This document shows positions 1 to 11,378 of a stretch of 64,000 bases of DNA, in pieces. The DNA comes from Glandiceps talaboti. Lineage: Eukaryota; Hemichordata; Enteropneusta; Spengelidae. Within the stretch, counting starts at the first letter, position 1; the number at the start of each line of letters is the position of its first letter. The DNA lies in the NCBI RefSeq assembly GCF_964340395.1, contig NC_135560.1:12982598-13046597 (forward strand), in the 5' to 3' direction. The notes beneath the pieces are model-generated. The model had not been told where the DNA came from and did no database searches. It saw nothing but the letters and a program-made list of their open reading frames with translations. The position numbers were made by a program, and so were the translations under genes.

Positions 1-120
1 TTTTTCAGAATAAAGGGGTGATTCAATACATCAAACCTGTTCATTTGATAATCGTAGACTAATACATTACTTGTATACAAACTATGACAGTTCTAATGAA
101 TGTGTAAGGGGGAAGACATG

Positions 121-800
121 TCTCTAGAAATAAACAACTTTATTTTTTCTATTCATTTCATCGAAAGGTAGGTTTCTATTCTTGAAATATACAACTTTGT
201 TCATTTCATGGAAGGTACATTTCTATTCTAGAAATATACAACTTCGCTTGTTCATTTCATGGAAGGTTTGTTTCTATTCTTGAAATATACAACTTTGCTT
301 GTTCATTTCATGGAAATGTAGGTTTCTATTCTAGAAATATACAACTTCGCTTGTTCATTTCATGGAAAGGTAGGTTTCTATTCTAGAAATATACAACTTT
401 GCTTGTTCATTTCATGGAAAGGTAGGTTTCTATTCTAGAAATATACAACTTCGCTTGTTCATTTCATGGAAGGTTTGTTTCTATTCTTGAAATATACAAC
501 TTTGCTTGTTCATTTCATGGAAGGTACATTTCTATTCTAGAAATATACAACTTTGCTTGTTCATTTCATGGAAAGGTAGGTTTCTATTCTAGAAATATAC
601 AACTTTGCTTGTTCATTTCATGGAAGGTACATTTCTATTCTAGAAATATACAACTTCGCTTGTTCATTTCATGGAAGGTACATTTCTATTCTAGAAATAT
701 ACAACTTTGCTTGTTCATTTCATGGAAATGTAGGTTTCTATTCTAGAAATATACAACTTCGCTTGTTCATTTCATGGAAAGGGATGTTTCTAGAAATAAA
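121..800. repeat. 52-bp minisatellite, about 12-13 copies
   Basis: A unit of about 50-54 bp repeats head to tail. Each unit reads roughly TTTCTATTCTAGAAATATAC, then an ACTTTGCTTGTTC block, then ATTTCATGGAA. Copies begin near 172, 222, 270, 322, 374, 428, 478, 528, 580, 632, 684 and 735. They differ by small substitutions (TTCTTGAA for TTCTAGAA, CTTCG for CTTTG) and by a GGTAGG, GGTACA or GGTTTG joint. The last copy decays at 780-800 and weaker echoes run to about 900. No open frame is kept, so this is non-coding satellite DNA. Most copies carry TTCTAGAA, which is the two-unit core of a heat-shock element; that may be chance. Confidence 0.95.
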
Positions 801-1492
801 TTGCCTGTTTCTTTCCTGTTTATTTCCTAGGTAGGCATATTTGTACAAACAAACAACTTATGTCCCTGTTTACTTCCATGAAAAGGCATGTTTCTTGAAA
901 TACACGTTTAATTTCCCCATTCATTTCATATACATTTTTAACATATACACTTATATCCTATATACTTACTGACCTAATGATACTCTGTGTATGGGGTGAA
1001 AGCTAGTCAAAACTTTTGAAAACCCTTTGAGTAGAGTTTTGTTGCAACTATCCTGTTTTCAGTTGTATTTTATCCCTACATAGCAATTCTAAACCTGTTA
1101 ATAGTGGACTCTAATGCCATCAGATTCATAACTATAGTATTACCACAAGGTCAGCAAGGCCAGTCGTTTCAATTATCTCTACATACAGTTTATCCACACA
1201 GACTGATATCATAACTATCTGTGTGGGAGATGAATGTTTATGAGGCTCAGTAGGCCTCCGTGGTCCATTACACATTGGGAATATGGAACCATGCAAGGCT
1301 ACAGGACTAGTCCATTAGGAAATCTGATACCCCTGACTGGCAGCAGAATCAGATGTATTAATATTAGGCGTGTGTGTTTATTCAGTGTACGATTTCTTCA
1401 TACAATATAGGAATAGTCTGAATTTTTTATAGAAATCTCAAGGAGTGAGTGGTAATCAGTGCAGCTACCTGTACAAAATTTCAAGTACATAC
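801..1492. other. unassigned, downstream of the last candidate exon
   Basis: Mostly AT-rich non-coding sequence. On the minus strand a good acceptor (CTGCCAGTCAG, ending at 1333) precedes a short frame, GIRFPNGLVL, with a stop at 1299-1301. Its one-base entry phase fits the exon at 1493-1574, so this could be a terminal exon. It is too short to trust, and no AATAAA lies close behind it. I see nothing else nameable. Confidence 0.3.
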
Positions 1493-1574
1493 CTACAAAT
1501 TGGTGAAGATAATACAGGTAGCGTCTGATTAGTTCTTTTCTTTCGGCTGCTGCTTGTTTCAAGTCCCTTATCGA
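1493..1574 (-). CDS. candidate internal exon, 82 nt, of the large minus-strand gene
   Basis: The minus strand has an open frame reading DKGLETSSSRKKRTNQTLPV and then LSSPIC. It ends in a strong donor, TGTAG|GTATGTAC (GT at 1492-1491), and leaves two bases (phase 2). Two acceptors are possible. TGTAG ending at 1575 needs one base from the previous exon. CATTCAG, five bases upstream, needs two bases. The first fits the 27-nt candidate at 3584-3610; the second fits the exon at 5407-5486 if that one splices on through its weak donor. The peptide is polar and basic, like the rest of the protein. The pyrimidine tract is poor. cDNA would settle it. Confidence 0.4.
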
Positions 1575-3193
1575 CTACACTGAATGTTCATTTCAGTTAC
1601 ATGACTAGATTTAATTTTAAAGCTAAGATTAGAGTTTCAATAGCCAATGAAAGTATGTACTACCGCAATACTTACACCTGTGATACGAAATAAAAGAGGT
1701 GTGAAGTGGAAGATCACATACAGCATACAAAAAAGGATTGTCTATTCACTTACGAGTATCTGCATATTCCTGCTGGATCTGAGAAGCTTACTCTCCATTA
1801 CAGGTAAATACTTAAATACATGCCCTAGTACATTTTACTGTAACTACAGACAAGAAGGATTGACTTAAATTATACAACTAAATTACTAGATTCTGAGCTA
1901 CTAGTAAGAATTAGTCTCATTACTCCATCAAAGTGTGTACTTTCAAAAAAATTAAACTACACACAACAATAATCTACACAAAATAGAAGTGCAATCCTAG
2001 ATTCTGAGCTAAGAAGTCATCTCATTACTCAATCAAAGTTTGTAATTTCAAAACATTTACAATGTAACTAATCAGAAGAACAATCTCCACAGCGTACAAT
2101 TACCTGTCTAGATCCTGAGCCAAGAATTAATTTAAAATGGTCAATGAAAGTTTCTACTTTAAACCCTTTAATGACTTGTTTCTGTAACTCTAATGTTTAA
2201 CATAGTGTGTCAGTCTTCAAAGGTTAAAAATAACTGAAACTAGAAAAGAGAAAAATAAAACAGAGTATATTAACTGCCTGCAGTATTTACAACAAATACA
2301 TGGTCATAGATAATCAGACTTGCAAATACAAGGTCATGGAAAATCAGTCTTGCAAATGTAGAGAACTAAACTCTAGATTTAGTGCAGCGAATAGTATGGC
2401 CAAACATGAACACTTCATCTGTCAACATGGTAAAACATGACATTTACCATAAATTACTTAGCCAGGATCACTTTCCTCAACTTTATAATTGTTTGTTTCC
2501 ATGGCAAAAAATATAACATACTCATTTCATTACATGAATGGAAGGTATAAACCTCAGTCTACATCCCACCATTAAAAGTAATCAGGCATAAAACTCCTGA
2601 TTGGATTTATCATACAGCATAAACTGGTCTGTAATCATAAATAACTATACTAAATCATAACAAGACTGTCAGCTTATAGATTTGCATGACTCACTGAGAG
2701 AGGGAGAGAGAGAGAGAAATACTGAGTTCTCACAGAGATTGGTTTTACAGTAGAGTGTGACTAATCTGTTCAAGGTAATGTGACGGTGTACAAATATATT
2801 ACCGACATTACGAATGAACGATTATAGTGAAATCTCATAAATGGTTGCAGAAAAGTACCTTCTTGTTCTCATTTCTTCACACAAATAATCAACAACAAAC
2901 ACATGCACATGTACACACACACACAATGTACACATACAATGTACATACACCCATAGATATATACTCATGCACACCCACACCCACACACACCCACCCACAC
3001 ACACACACATACATACATGTACATACATACACATGTAGAACCAGATCTGCACTGTTGAATGTTAATTAAGTCAATACTGCATGTACAATATTCAAAATCC
3101 TGAGTACACACACACATATATATACAGAGACACACACAAATGACACACACACACATACACACACATACACACACACACACACAGACACACACA

Positions 3194-3246
<53 letters not shown>

Positions 3247-3583
3247 TCGCTCATTAATCTTAATAAGCTTCCAATACACAAGAAGAGATTTGATAGATTT
3301 GAAAAAGAAATTTTGACATTCAAACACCTACACAGACATACATGTATGATAAACAAAGCAAACAAGTTGATCACATGCTGACGACTTTAAGTATGAGGGA
3401 CTCTATGCAACCTGCAGGATCAGCTGAAGTTGGCATACATGCAGCAATGTGTAACATTGGCACGACATGACAACACACAACACGCTGTGCCATTTTATCA
3501 GTCACATATCAATGTAAGGGAGAGTTGTCAACAACAATAACAGACACTTGGAATGGTGACAGAGTATAGAGATAAAACATTAC
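1575..3583. other. intronic or unassigned AT-rich DNA with CA-rich tracts
   Basis: No protein-like frame longer than background. Similar short passages recur near 1880-2160, with 'gattctgagcta' and 'tcattactc.atcaaagt' appearing at about 1889, 2001 and 2113, which suggests an old tandem duplication of about 110 bp. Mixed CA/CATA repeats lie at 2900-3040. They create long artificial frames of Cys-Val on one strand and Thr-His on the other, which are not genes. Confidence 0.5.
3130..3244. repeat. (CA)n microsatellite
   Basis: Almost uninterrupted CA dinucleotides with a few AGACAC and ATACAC interruptions at the left, ending pure at 3189-3244. Probably length-polymorphic. Confidence 0.97.
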
Positions 3584-3610
3584 CGTCAACTGTTTCTTCG
3601 TAATCATATT
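3584..3610 (-). CDS. possible 27-nt microexon
   Basis: On the minus strand TTATAG|AATATGATTACG leads into a frame that ends GACG|GTAATG. The entry and exit phases are both 1. Spliced after exon 4 it would add EYDYEETVD in frame, and it would join the exon at 1493-1574 in frame. The open frame also extends upstream as RYTLVPVIEYDYEE, so a longer exon starting at another acceptor is possible. Evidence is limited to frame and splice motifs. Confidence 0.25.
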
Positions 3611-5406
3611 CTATAACAGGCACTAGTGTGTATCGAATCATTGCATTCTAATCATAGCTCATATTCCTTGTATAAATCCAAGTCTTTGGGCTACACGGCA
3701 TACCACATTGCAGATATTTAAGTATCCACACTCCACGGGGATAGCTCAAACATTTTTTTTTACATATCGCCAACACTTTTACCTTGTCCAAAGCTTTCCA
3801 GCAAACTTGTATTTAGTACCGTACGCTCGTGTGTGTGTATTTCAAAGAGCTTGGCTGCTCTTCCAGTGAATCAATCACTTTGCTAAACACACGGACACAA
3901 AGCTAGGGATACTACAATATCAAAAGGGGGAGGCAAACTGTCAATCAAAATAAAATTCAAATAAAACTTATATATACTCACCAATGAGATATTTCCATAC
4001 ATGCAGTGATTTGCATAACAATAATGGAAACAAAAAACACAAAGAAAAGCAACAAATTAGCTAACCAGACACAGCAAAATATAATGTAAAGAACAGAACA
4101 CAGTAACAGAATGAAGCGACATGCTTAACCAGGGATCACGTAATAAATGACAAACACCATTTCCACCATACTAGTATAGGGAATATAGTGAACTCCCTAG
4201 GTGACTATCATTTAACACTGCTAACACAGGGAGATTTCATTTTCGCAAAGGTGAAATGAATTCTAATGAAATGAGTCTGAATGACCGAGTTGAAATTTCA
4301 AAGATGAGAGTACCTGCACATGATTCCCTCATCATTATTACTTTTTTTTTTTTTTTTAGCTCTTTTGCGTGAAATCAACAGTGTCTTTATAACACTGCTG
4401 CATCCTTGACAAGTTGGTAATACTGAACTGAACATGTGAACCAGATCACCTGGAATATGTATTTGGTTTTAACATATATTTTTTTCAACAAATTTCGCCA
4501 TAAATATTGCAGATGATTGATACATCTTTGATTCCTTTTTCAGCTGTGAAATTAAAGTACTTGAGTCTTAAATCTCTGATCAAAGAACATGTTAATGTGT
4601 TGTAAACTATTCAAAACCAGTGTCCAATATGACGATAACAATATCAAAATATAAATGAAATATTACGATACAATTTGTGTTGAAATTTCGCAGGCCTTAT
4701 TTTTTCTTTCTTTATCAAAGCAATTCTAAAAGATTTCGAGCAAATGCTTTTCAATACTCTGCCCTCCTCCTTAGTAATGATTCCATAAATTGAGATGATG
4801 TCTCATCGTAGTCTTAGATATATCTATCCATATATACGTCCTATCATAAAATCCTACCTCTTATTAAAATATGAATTTTTTATTACTACAAAATCTACAG
4901 TTTAAAACTCAGGCTCTCCTGAAAAGGATTCAATAATTAATTACAAGGATATTTTTTCCATGAAATATTACATATTTTATAAAATTAGATAAAAAATATT
5001 TGACAAAAAATCTTCAACATTACGAAATACAAGTACTAAATTTAGAAAAATGCTTGATTTATCAACAAAACTTTTCATTTGAGCAAAAATTGTAACTTTA
5101 AAAAGATGAATTTTTGAGGCCTAGCAGATATAAAGATTCAAACTATATGTGTCGTAAAAGGATTTAATACATTATACGATGTTTTATTATATTAGCTTAA
5201 AAAGTTGCTTGAAATAATGTCCATATTAAATACAAAATTTAATCAACATTATAAAATTTTCAATTTAGAAAATATCTTATTTCTGAAGATTACAATTTTA
5301 AGAGTATTTTTTTGTTGTTGAAAAAATGTCAGATTAGCATGGCAGTGTTGAAATAAGTGTTTTGTATATATCTGACATAGAATTTACCTAGCAGCTGTGT
5401 TTTAAT
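3611..5406. other. unassigned AT-rich DNA
   Basis: Contains oligo-T and oligo-A tracts and no supported gene. An AATAAA lies on the minus strand at 5183-5188, about 220 nt past the stop of the exon at 5407-5486. It could serve as that exon's polyadenylation signal, but such hexamers are frequent in DNA this AT-rich. Confidence 0.4.
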
Positions 5407-5486
5407 CTACTTATGGTGTTGTGATATTCTATTTTCGAAACTAAGTCTTTCAGTATCTACACTGTTTTTGCTAACGGCTGGCAACC
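5407..5486 (-). CDS. likely exon 5, possibly the terminal exon
   Basis: A strong acceptor (TTGTCCTGTTACCACAG, AG at 5488-5487) opens a frame that exists only in phase 1, which is the phase exon 4 leaves. The joined codon is G|GG (Gly). The frame then reads LPAVSKNSVDTERLSFENRI plus SQHHK and stops at TAG 5409-5407. The base composition is visibly richer than the flanks. Either this is the 3' terminal coding exon, with the AATAAA at 5183-5188 as a possible poly(A) signal, or the exon leaves through the weak donor CATAA|GTAGAT just before the stop and continues to 1493-1574. A good donor, CTAG|GTAAAT, lies 18 bases after the stop, so it cannot be used in this frame. I favour the terminal reading only slightly. 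Confidence 0.5.
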
Positions 5487-5884
5487 CTGTGGTAACAGGA
5501 CAAGTGGAATCTAGTAAAAATCAGCCTAATTTCTGATACATGATACATCATACCGTAATATTGGTGTGGAACCCCATTATAATGAAAGGGGAACTCAGGT
5601 AGATTTTACCTACTTACTGCCCGTATCATAGAACAATGACGTAGATAGTACATCAACACAAAGTAGGTTTTTCCCTAATACTCTTTAGCCACACTTCATC
5701 TTTACAGTAATTTCCATGTGGACGTGTACTTATATCCTCGTTCTATTTTAGTGACATTGGTAAGACTTATAAGATTATTAGTGTGTTCTTTTTGATGAGT
5801 TGTATAATCACTATAAAGCAGTTTTTGGAATTAGACTGTACCTAAGAGAGAATCTCAGTGTATATGTGCATAATTCCTGTATAT

Positions 5885-5915
<31 letters not shown>

Positions 5916-6240
5916 GGAGGAGAAGGGCTGATTGCATTACTTCTGAAACACGGTTTGCACGTCAGTGAGTAAGTACTCTATATACTTGGTTTCCATATAT
6001 ATGGGGAAGGGCTGATTCTACATGTTTTTAGTAGTTGAGAGCATTAATCTGTATTATACTATAGTTCATGTATATCTGGAAGGGGTGATTACAGGGAAGG
6101 AGGAGGCTGATGATCTGACTTTATAGTCTGATTTCAGACTTCTATAGCTGCGAGTGTGAATTTGCGAGCATTTACATAGCTCAATGTATATTGAGGGGAG
6201 GTGATTACCAGGGAGGATACATTTAACCAATATCTCTCCT
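5885..6240. repeat. G30 homopolymer and degenerate tandem repeat
   Basis: A run of 30 Gs (5885-5914) starts a series of four related passages with the theme 'tatat-gggg-aagg-gctgatt' at about 5880, 5995, 6070 and 6185. The spacing is about 75-115 bp and divergence is heavy. The homopolymer length should be treated as unreliable in any assembly. The run can form a G-quadruplex on the plus strand. Confidence 0.75.
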
Positions 6241-7183
6241 TTCCTGTGTGTAAACCATGATTTTACAGGTCACAAAACAATCATGGCCTGGGCAGCTACA
6301 TTTTTGTATCTTTACCATACACACCAAATTCTTTCATCACCCCCCCCCCTCTCCCTCTCTCACTCTTACACCCAATAACTTGATTCCTTAAGAACCATTT
6401 CTTAACATCAACTAATGAGAAAACACTGAGCCGCCTTTAACGTAATGGCCAATTAACCTATCCACAGCTCTTTAATATAATCCCATTTCCATTCCTTAGA
6501 GTGATTGTGCCTTAGTTAAAGACTAACAGAGATCTACTAATGGGGAATTAAAGCATCCTTGAACTCAAGCAATGGCTATTACCACTTTCATGTCATCATC
6601 ACCTAAAACTAACATTTCTCATTGTAGCATTTTCATGTGTGTAAAATAAATGTTAACGTTTACTTTGTACCATGTTTGTGTATGTATCACCGTAAAAAAA
6701 AAGCATCACATGTTCTTTGATCATAGATAAAAACTCCAAAAAGTACTTTTTCTCCAACTATAACAAAGCAATATATCTGTAGTATAATTGGCCCAATAAA
6801 TCAAACATACATGGTCAAAATATATCAAACACATTTCAATATCATAAACACATATTTCATTTTTTTTTTCATAAATTATACGAAAATTTCAACTTTATCT
6901 ATAAACAAGATAGCAATGTAAATTGCATATTTCATCATTACTAATATATTTTGCTATATTCAGGAATTGTATGCAAATGTCACTTCCACTGGAAAAAATT
7001 GTAGAAATATAACTGACACATATGAACACACTTTTCAAAAATTCAAAAAAATTTCAAAATTGTATGTAAATGTCAAGTTTATCTATCTAGTCGAACTATT
7101 GCTTCTACAGAAAGATTTGAGGAATAGAAAGCAGCTGTCAGACTACAATACTAGTGGTTGTATAATATACTAACACTACTTCA
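6241..7183. other. unassigned AT-rich DNA
   Basis: No supported gene. A short poly-C/CT tract sits near 6340-6365. The rest is AT-rich with no recognisable repeat or exon. Confidence 0.4.
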
Positions 7184-7249
7184 CTACTTTGTGGCTTGAA
7201 GTTGCTTAAGAAGTTGCTCAGAGTAAAGAGTTCTACGATAGAGGTGCAT
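7184..7249 (-). CDS. possible alternative terminal exon
   Basis: The acceptor CGTCATCCTCACAG (AG at 7251-7250) is followed by a 21-codon frame, MHLYRRTLYSEQLLKQLQAT plus K, and a TAG at 7186-7184. It looks like an amphipathic helix and is GC-richer than its surroundings. Its entry phase is 0, so it would join exon 3 directly and skip exon 4; it cannot follow exon 4 in this frame. No AATAAA is visible soon after. It may be an alternative C-terminus or chance. Confidence 0.25.
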   Translation of the reverse strand: MHLYRRTLYSEQLLKQLQATK

Positions 7250-7597
7250 CTGTGAGGATGACGTGGGTACATCGTAACACAGTCCGAGTAACAAGAGTGA
7301 TAGTTACAAGACAAAAAACACCGCACAAACACAAAACAGTGAATCTGATAAAATATCAGTTACAATGGAAAGAAAAGGGTGGGAAGCAAAATATTTTCAA
7401 ACTGTGCAAATTTTGACGAAAAAAACATGACCACACCATGAATATATGAAATATGACAACTACAGCAAGCTTTATAAACAATGCAGGTTACTTGAACCTG
7501 ACACATTGCTAAACTTTATCAGCAAGAAGCCATCAGAATTCTACCAAGCAGATCATCAAAAGATAAAAAGCTTTCATAGAAAACAGCATAGTTTTAC

Positions 7598-7640
7598 CTT
7601 CTTTTGTCCTGGTTGTACTCGGCGGTAAATCTTCGGATTG
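7598..7640 (-). CDS. exon 4 (43 nt) of the large gene
   Basis: A short exon with a textbook acceptor, TTTGATTTGTTTCAG (AG at 7642-7641), and donor AAGAAG|GTAAAAC (GT at 7597-7596). It enters in phase 0, matching the end of exon 3, and leaves in phase 1, matching exon 5. It encodes QSEDLPPSTTRTKE, a polar and probably disordered segment. At 43 nt, skipping it would shift the frame. The candidate exon at 7184-7249 would be the in-frame partner if it is skipped. Support is splice signals plus phase on both sides; there is no homology evidence. Confidence 0.6.
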
Positions 7641-8474
7641 CTGAAACAAATCAAACAGTAAATTAATTTGGGAGTTGAGAAAACTTGGGATCAATCCCAA
7701 TTATTTTCTGAATGTAACAAGAGATAAGTATACTTTATCTTAATGTCTATACTAACTTCAGCGTTTGTCTCCACTATCTTTGTTAAAAAGTTTAATTTGC
7801 ATTGTTCTTTCAATCACAACAAAACTTAAAACTCAATATACAATTCTAGAATCATCACTTCAACTTCAATGCACAAGCTCTGTCGGGGTTAAATCTGGGG
7901 TATTTGTAAGACATGGGTGGCTATTTCAAGAAAATATACCTGGCCTAGAACACAAACCGATATGACACGCAGTAATTTGAGGGGATGTGTAGAATTATAG
8001 ACCTTCCCTTGGTGGAGGGTCTATAGTAGAATTGATTGATGACGGCATAGAAGACAAAGGGTTTAAAATATTCAGTTCCTGACACTTGAGGGCTCTGTCT
8101 TATGCTGCAAATATTTTGCTTGCACACTAGTATCTTTAATTAAACATGAGAGCTGGAAACTGAAGGTAAACTAATATATTAGAATGTCTGTTGAAATGAA
8201 ACACATTACACTGTCATTGTACTCTACCATACTATGTTACACTTTTCTTATCAAGACTACCACTGTGTAAACATATCAGTGTACATGTACATGTAATTTG
8301 ACAGGGAATACAAACATTGCAATAATGTGATGCTTCAATAAACAACAAACAACAGCAGTTGATAATTTTTTGCTCTATTTTTATCTACGTTGGAGGAAAA
8401 AGGCCATAACAACTGTAGTCCTACGATAGTAAACACTAGTAATGCTTAAATGTATCTAATATTTTACTACCTAG

Positions 8475-8577
8475 TAGTCTGTAAGATACAGACATTCGTG
8501 CCACTATCAGCCAGCACTCATCAGTCATGGTTAAGAAGCCTGATAGGGCTGAACAACATGATGTATCTTACAGTCTA
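8475..8577. mobile_element. 103-bp hairpin MITE with 9-bp target duplication (copy 1 of 3)
   Basis: The ends are inverted copies, TAGTCTGTAAGATACA at the left and TAGACTGTAAGATACATC (reverse complement) at the right. The element is flanked on both sides by the direct repeat ACTACCTAG (8466-8474 and 8578-8586). A 9-bp duplication is typical of Mutator-like elements, but the short ends do not prove that class. Relatives lie at 31454-31548 and 37398-37557. Confidence 0.85.
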
Positions 8578-8984
8578 ACTACCTAGTTGGCTGATGTTTT
8601 GTTGAGTACATCAATAATACAATAACTATAATGTCATTCTTAAATACTTACACTTTGTGATATTTGAGGTATCGATTCTGTGGCCACAAAGTGTTTTTGA
8701 TAAACAGCATTGCATAAGTAAAACCTACCTAAGTAGCTCAGTAATGCTGTTAGGTTTGTCAAAAAATTTATTGAACATAGAGGGCACAGTGTAAATTTTA
8801 CTAGCCTGTCACTGTATAGAAAAGTTCTAAAAACCTATGCTAAATCACTGCATGCCATTTACAAAATTATAAAATTCTGAATAGCTTTATCTATGCAGGA
8901 TTACCTACTGACAAAGTTTTAACAGCTGAGAATGGTTGTATTGATTTAATATTACCTTTTAAAGGCCAAGTTCAGACAAGGATT

Positions 8985-9120
8985 AAAAATTATTTAAAAT
9001 AGTTTTCTGGAAGAACTATAGAAAAAGTTGGTCCTGAACACAGAATGATCATGTATGGCTCTAATAAGTAGGTAGGGTTAATGGGACGACCTTGGATTGA
9101 AACATGGGCCTTTAAGTAGG
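8985..9120. repeat. interspersed repeat, copy A
   Basis: Shares the order of short blocks 'ttggtcc-gaaca-a-agaatga', 'attgaaac-c-gg' and 'cctttaagta' with 49905-50020. This is a diverged dispersed family of unknown type; there are no clear ends. Confidence 0.5.
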
Positions 9121-9540
9121 TTGTATGTAACACTTAGCTGAAAATGGCTGGATTAATAAATTCTCACACTTTTAACACTTCGTAGAGGAGTATTAGATTT
9201 ACTATTAGTTACCTTGTAACAGTTAGGTGGCAAGGGTTGTATTTTAATAAAGTATTCCCATTTGATATGTACATAACAGTTTATACAGTTTCTCTAGTAC
9301 AGTTCTACATTTTGAAATGGTGGTGACAACAGTTTGCACTTTTAGGTCAAACTATTTTTCTAGGTCATAATAAAGATAACTGTCAATGAGTATAGCATAC
9401 AGGTGTTTGATTTATGCAGTTGACATCTGATAACTTACTGAAGAGTTACAAAGACAATTAACAGGTATGTTAAGAATTTTCCTCAACAAGTGTCTACAGG
9501 ATGTAAAGTATGCCTTCCCAACCAGTATGCCTTCTGTATA

Positions 9541-9680
9541 ACGCCAATTTGACACACTAATGATACACACCAATTTATGCCACATCAGCATTTGGTCGTT
9601 CCCCCCCCCCCCCATCCCTTACTGTGGTGACTCACAAAAATATCAACTTTTATTTTGACTCACAGCAACATTTAGTGTCT
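9541..9680 (+). mobile_element. decayed relative of the 52.2-kb hAT-type MITE
   Basis: Shares in order 'gccaatttgac', 'tgtggtgactcacaa' and 'ttttgactca' with 52199-52371. It has lost recognisable ends and gained a C13 run (9601-9613). Confidence 0.5.
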
Positions 9681-10139
9681 TTTATTAGTGGGAACCCTGT
9701 TCACAACTATAAAAATACACCTCGTGAACACTACCACTTTGCATGAAGAATTTCTTTTATTTAAGTTGGAATTGCCTCCAGGGAATATTCAAGTACATCT
9801 ACTGAAAGAAATAATGTCAATATTTTCTTGTCTTGCTTAAATTTTTGTTTGCATTTTAATTTTCATATTTTCAATTCAAACAATTTATACGAAATGTCAT
9901 AATCAATACAAATATCAATTCTTGGACAACTTTAATTTCAAATATCATAGTTTAAAACTTACAAAACTGTCCATTGTTTGCTCACATATTTATGGTAAGC
10001 ATTGTTTGCTATTTAACTTTCATGTTTACATTTGTGATAATAACTCTGTATTCATTCCTCTGTATTCTATTGTTAATACATTACGCAACCCTTAGACAAT
10101 CTCTAGGTTTTGTAATTGACATTATTAATATGCGAATTG

Positions 10140-10430
10140 AATATACATTTTTGCAATTTGTACGAATACCATAATTTTAAGCCTATAGGAGTACTAGTGC
10201 ACTTTACAATGGTATACTCAAACCCCTGTGTATGTCCATACCCTTATATACATTTTTGCAATTTGTACAAATAACATAATTTTGGGCCTATAGGAGGAGT
10301 ACTATTCCACTTGTCTATGTCAAATATACATTTTTGGCAATTTGTACGAATGGCATAATTTCGAGCCTATAGGAGTACTAGTGCATTTTACAGTGGTATA
10401 CTTTTCTCAAACCCCTGTGTATGTGTACCA
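10140..10430. repeat. three-copy degenerate tandem repeat
   Basis: The passage 'atacatttttgcaatttgta' followed by 'cgaata-cataatttt' and 'gcctataggagtact' occurs three times, starting near 10143, 10250 and 10326. The first and third copies also share 'agtgca-tttaca-tggtata' and 'caaacccctgtgtatgt'. Confidence 0.85.
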
Positions 10431-11116
10431 CCATGCCACATATTTTAAGTATTCCTGTCAAGAATAAACCAAACATACCAGCAATATTTGCAGAGTGACA
10501 GATACAATGTTTACCTAGTCAGTTGTAGAATGACAATGTACAAAAGTCAAACATATGAATACAAGGGGTGGACAACACAAGAATAGATGACCCTCGACCA
10601 TGTCTTTAAAAAACAAATTTATAATGAGACACTGAGTCACTTGTTTTTTTTCCCCTTCGATTATACATAGGATTTCAAGCATGAAGCCTTCTGGCAGTGT
10701 ATACTGAATTTTCAAACTTATGTAAAGGCAGTCTGTAGTACAACGTCCATTTTTTTACACCATAGTCTACCTTTGTAATAACAATTTTTTTGGCGAGTCA
10801 AAAGGTAAATTGGTGCATGTCACACTCAATTATGCACTTAATTAGCTTTATCGATGTAGTGTCATTGAGAGATCACGCTGTGAAATAGAACTATCACTTC
10901 TCTTGTTTTCTGCTAGTTTTCTATTTGTTTTCAGTTCCTAACAAATTGAGACAATGGTGAAAATGATCAATTACATAAGACTGCATAATTGTTCTATTTA
11001 ATCAATACTGAACATAAAAGACATGTTACATAAGTCTACAGCATACCTATATCAGATACAGAACATAGCTCAAGAGGTCATTCAATTAATCATGTCAACG
11101 CATATTACACACCCAC

Positions 11117-11378
11117 CTCTAAGGGATCCCTCGGTCGGGGATTTCTCAGGTAACACTCCTCTGAATGGATATGGTCGTGAGATGAAGAACCAGTTTCATA
11201 GTCACTGGTGGACATCAATGGTTTCTGTTCCACGTCGTCATCTTCATCATCACTTTCTTGTTTCCGTAGGTATCCTTGAGGGTGTCTGTTTTGCATATCT
11301 TCATCACTACTTCCAAGTGACGTTGGACTGCCAGAGTGAGCCCTCTGGTTTTGCTTCACTGCTAGCCTTTCTCTCTCT
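11117..11378 (-). CDS. exon 3 (262 nt) of the large gene
   Basis: The acceptor is GTTTTTGACTTTAG (AG at 11380-11379). It enters in phase 2: the first base completes the split Arg codon AG|A from exon 2, giving EIER-ERERLAVKQNQ without interruption. The frame ends at DPLE with donor TTAGAG|GTGGGT (GT at 11116-11115), in phase 0. The 87-residue segment first extends the charged helix of exon 2 (ERERLAVKQ). It then becomes a disordered acidic Ser-rich tract (SPTSLGSSDEDMQN, QESDDEDDDVEQKPL) with Ser-Pro and Ser-Asp-Glu sites that resemble CK2 and proline-directed kinase targets. The opposite strand is also open here but carries no gene. The donor is weaker than average. Confidence 0.75.

Larger units (their letters stand above)
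7641..11116 (-). other. intron 3
   Basis: A 3.5-kb intron. It contains a hairpin element at 8475, an interspersed repeat at about 8985-9120, a decayed MITE at 9541-9680 with a poly-C run, and a three-copy tandem repeat at 10140-10420. No other coding exon is supported. Confidence 0.55.

Noticed and set aside
1141-1185. Minus-strand exon-like stretch (IIETTGLADLV) with TGTAG acceptor and GTG|GTAATA donor
   Set aside because: Its open frame needs one base from the previous exon, but the nearest upstream candidate leaves two. In the required phase it stops at once.
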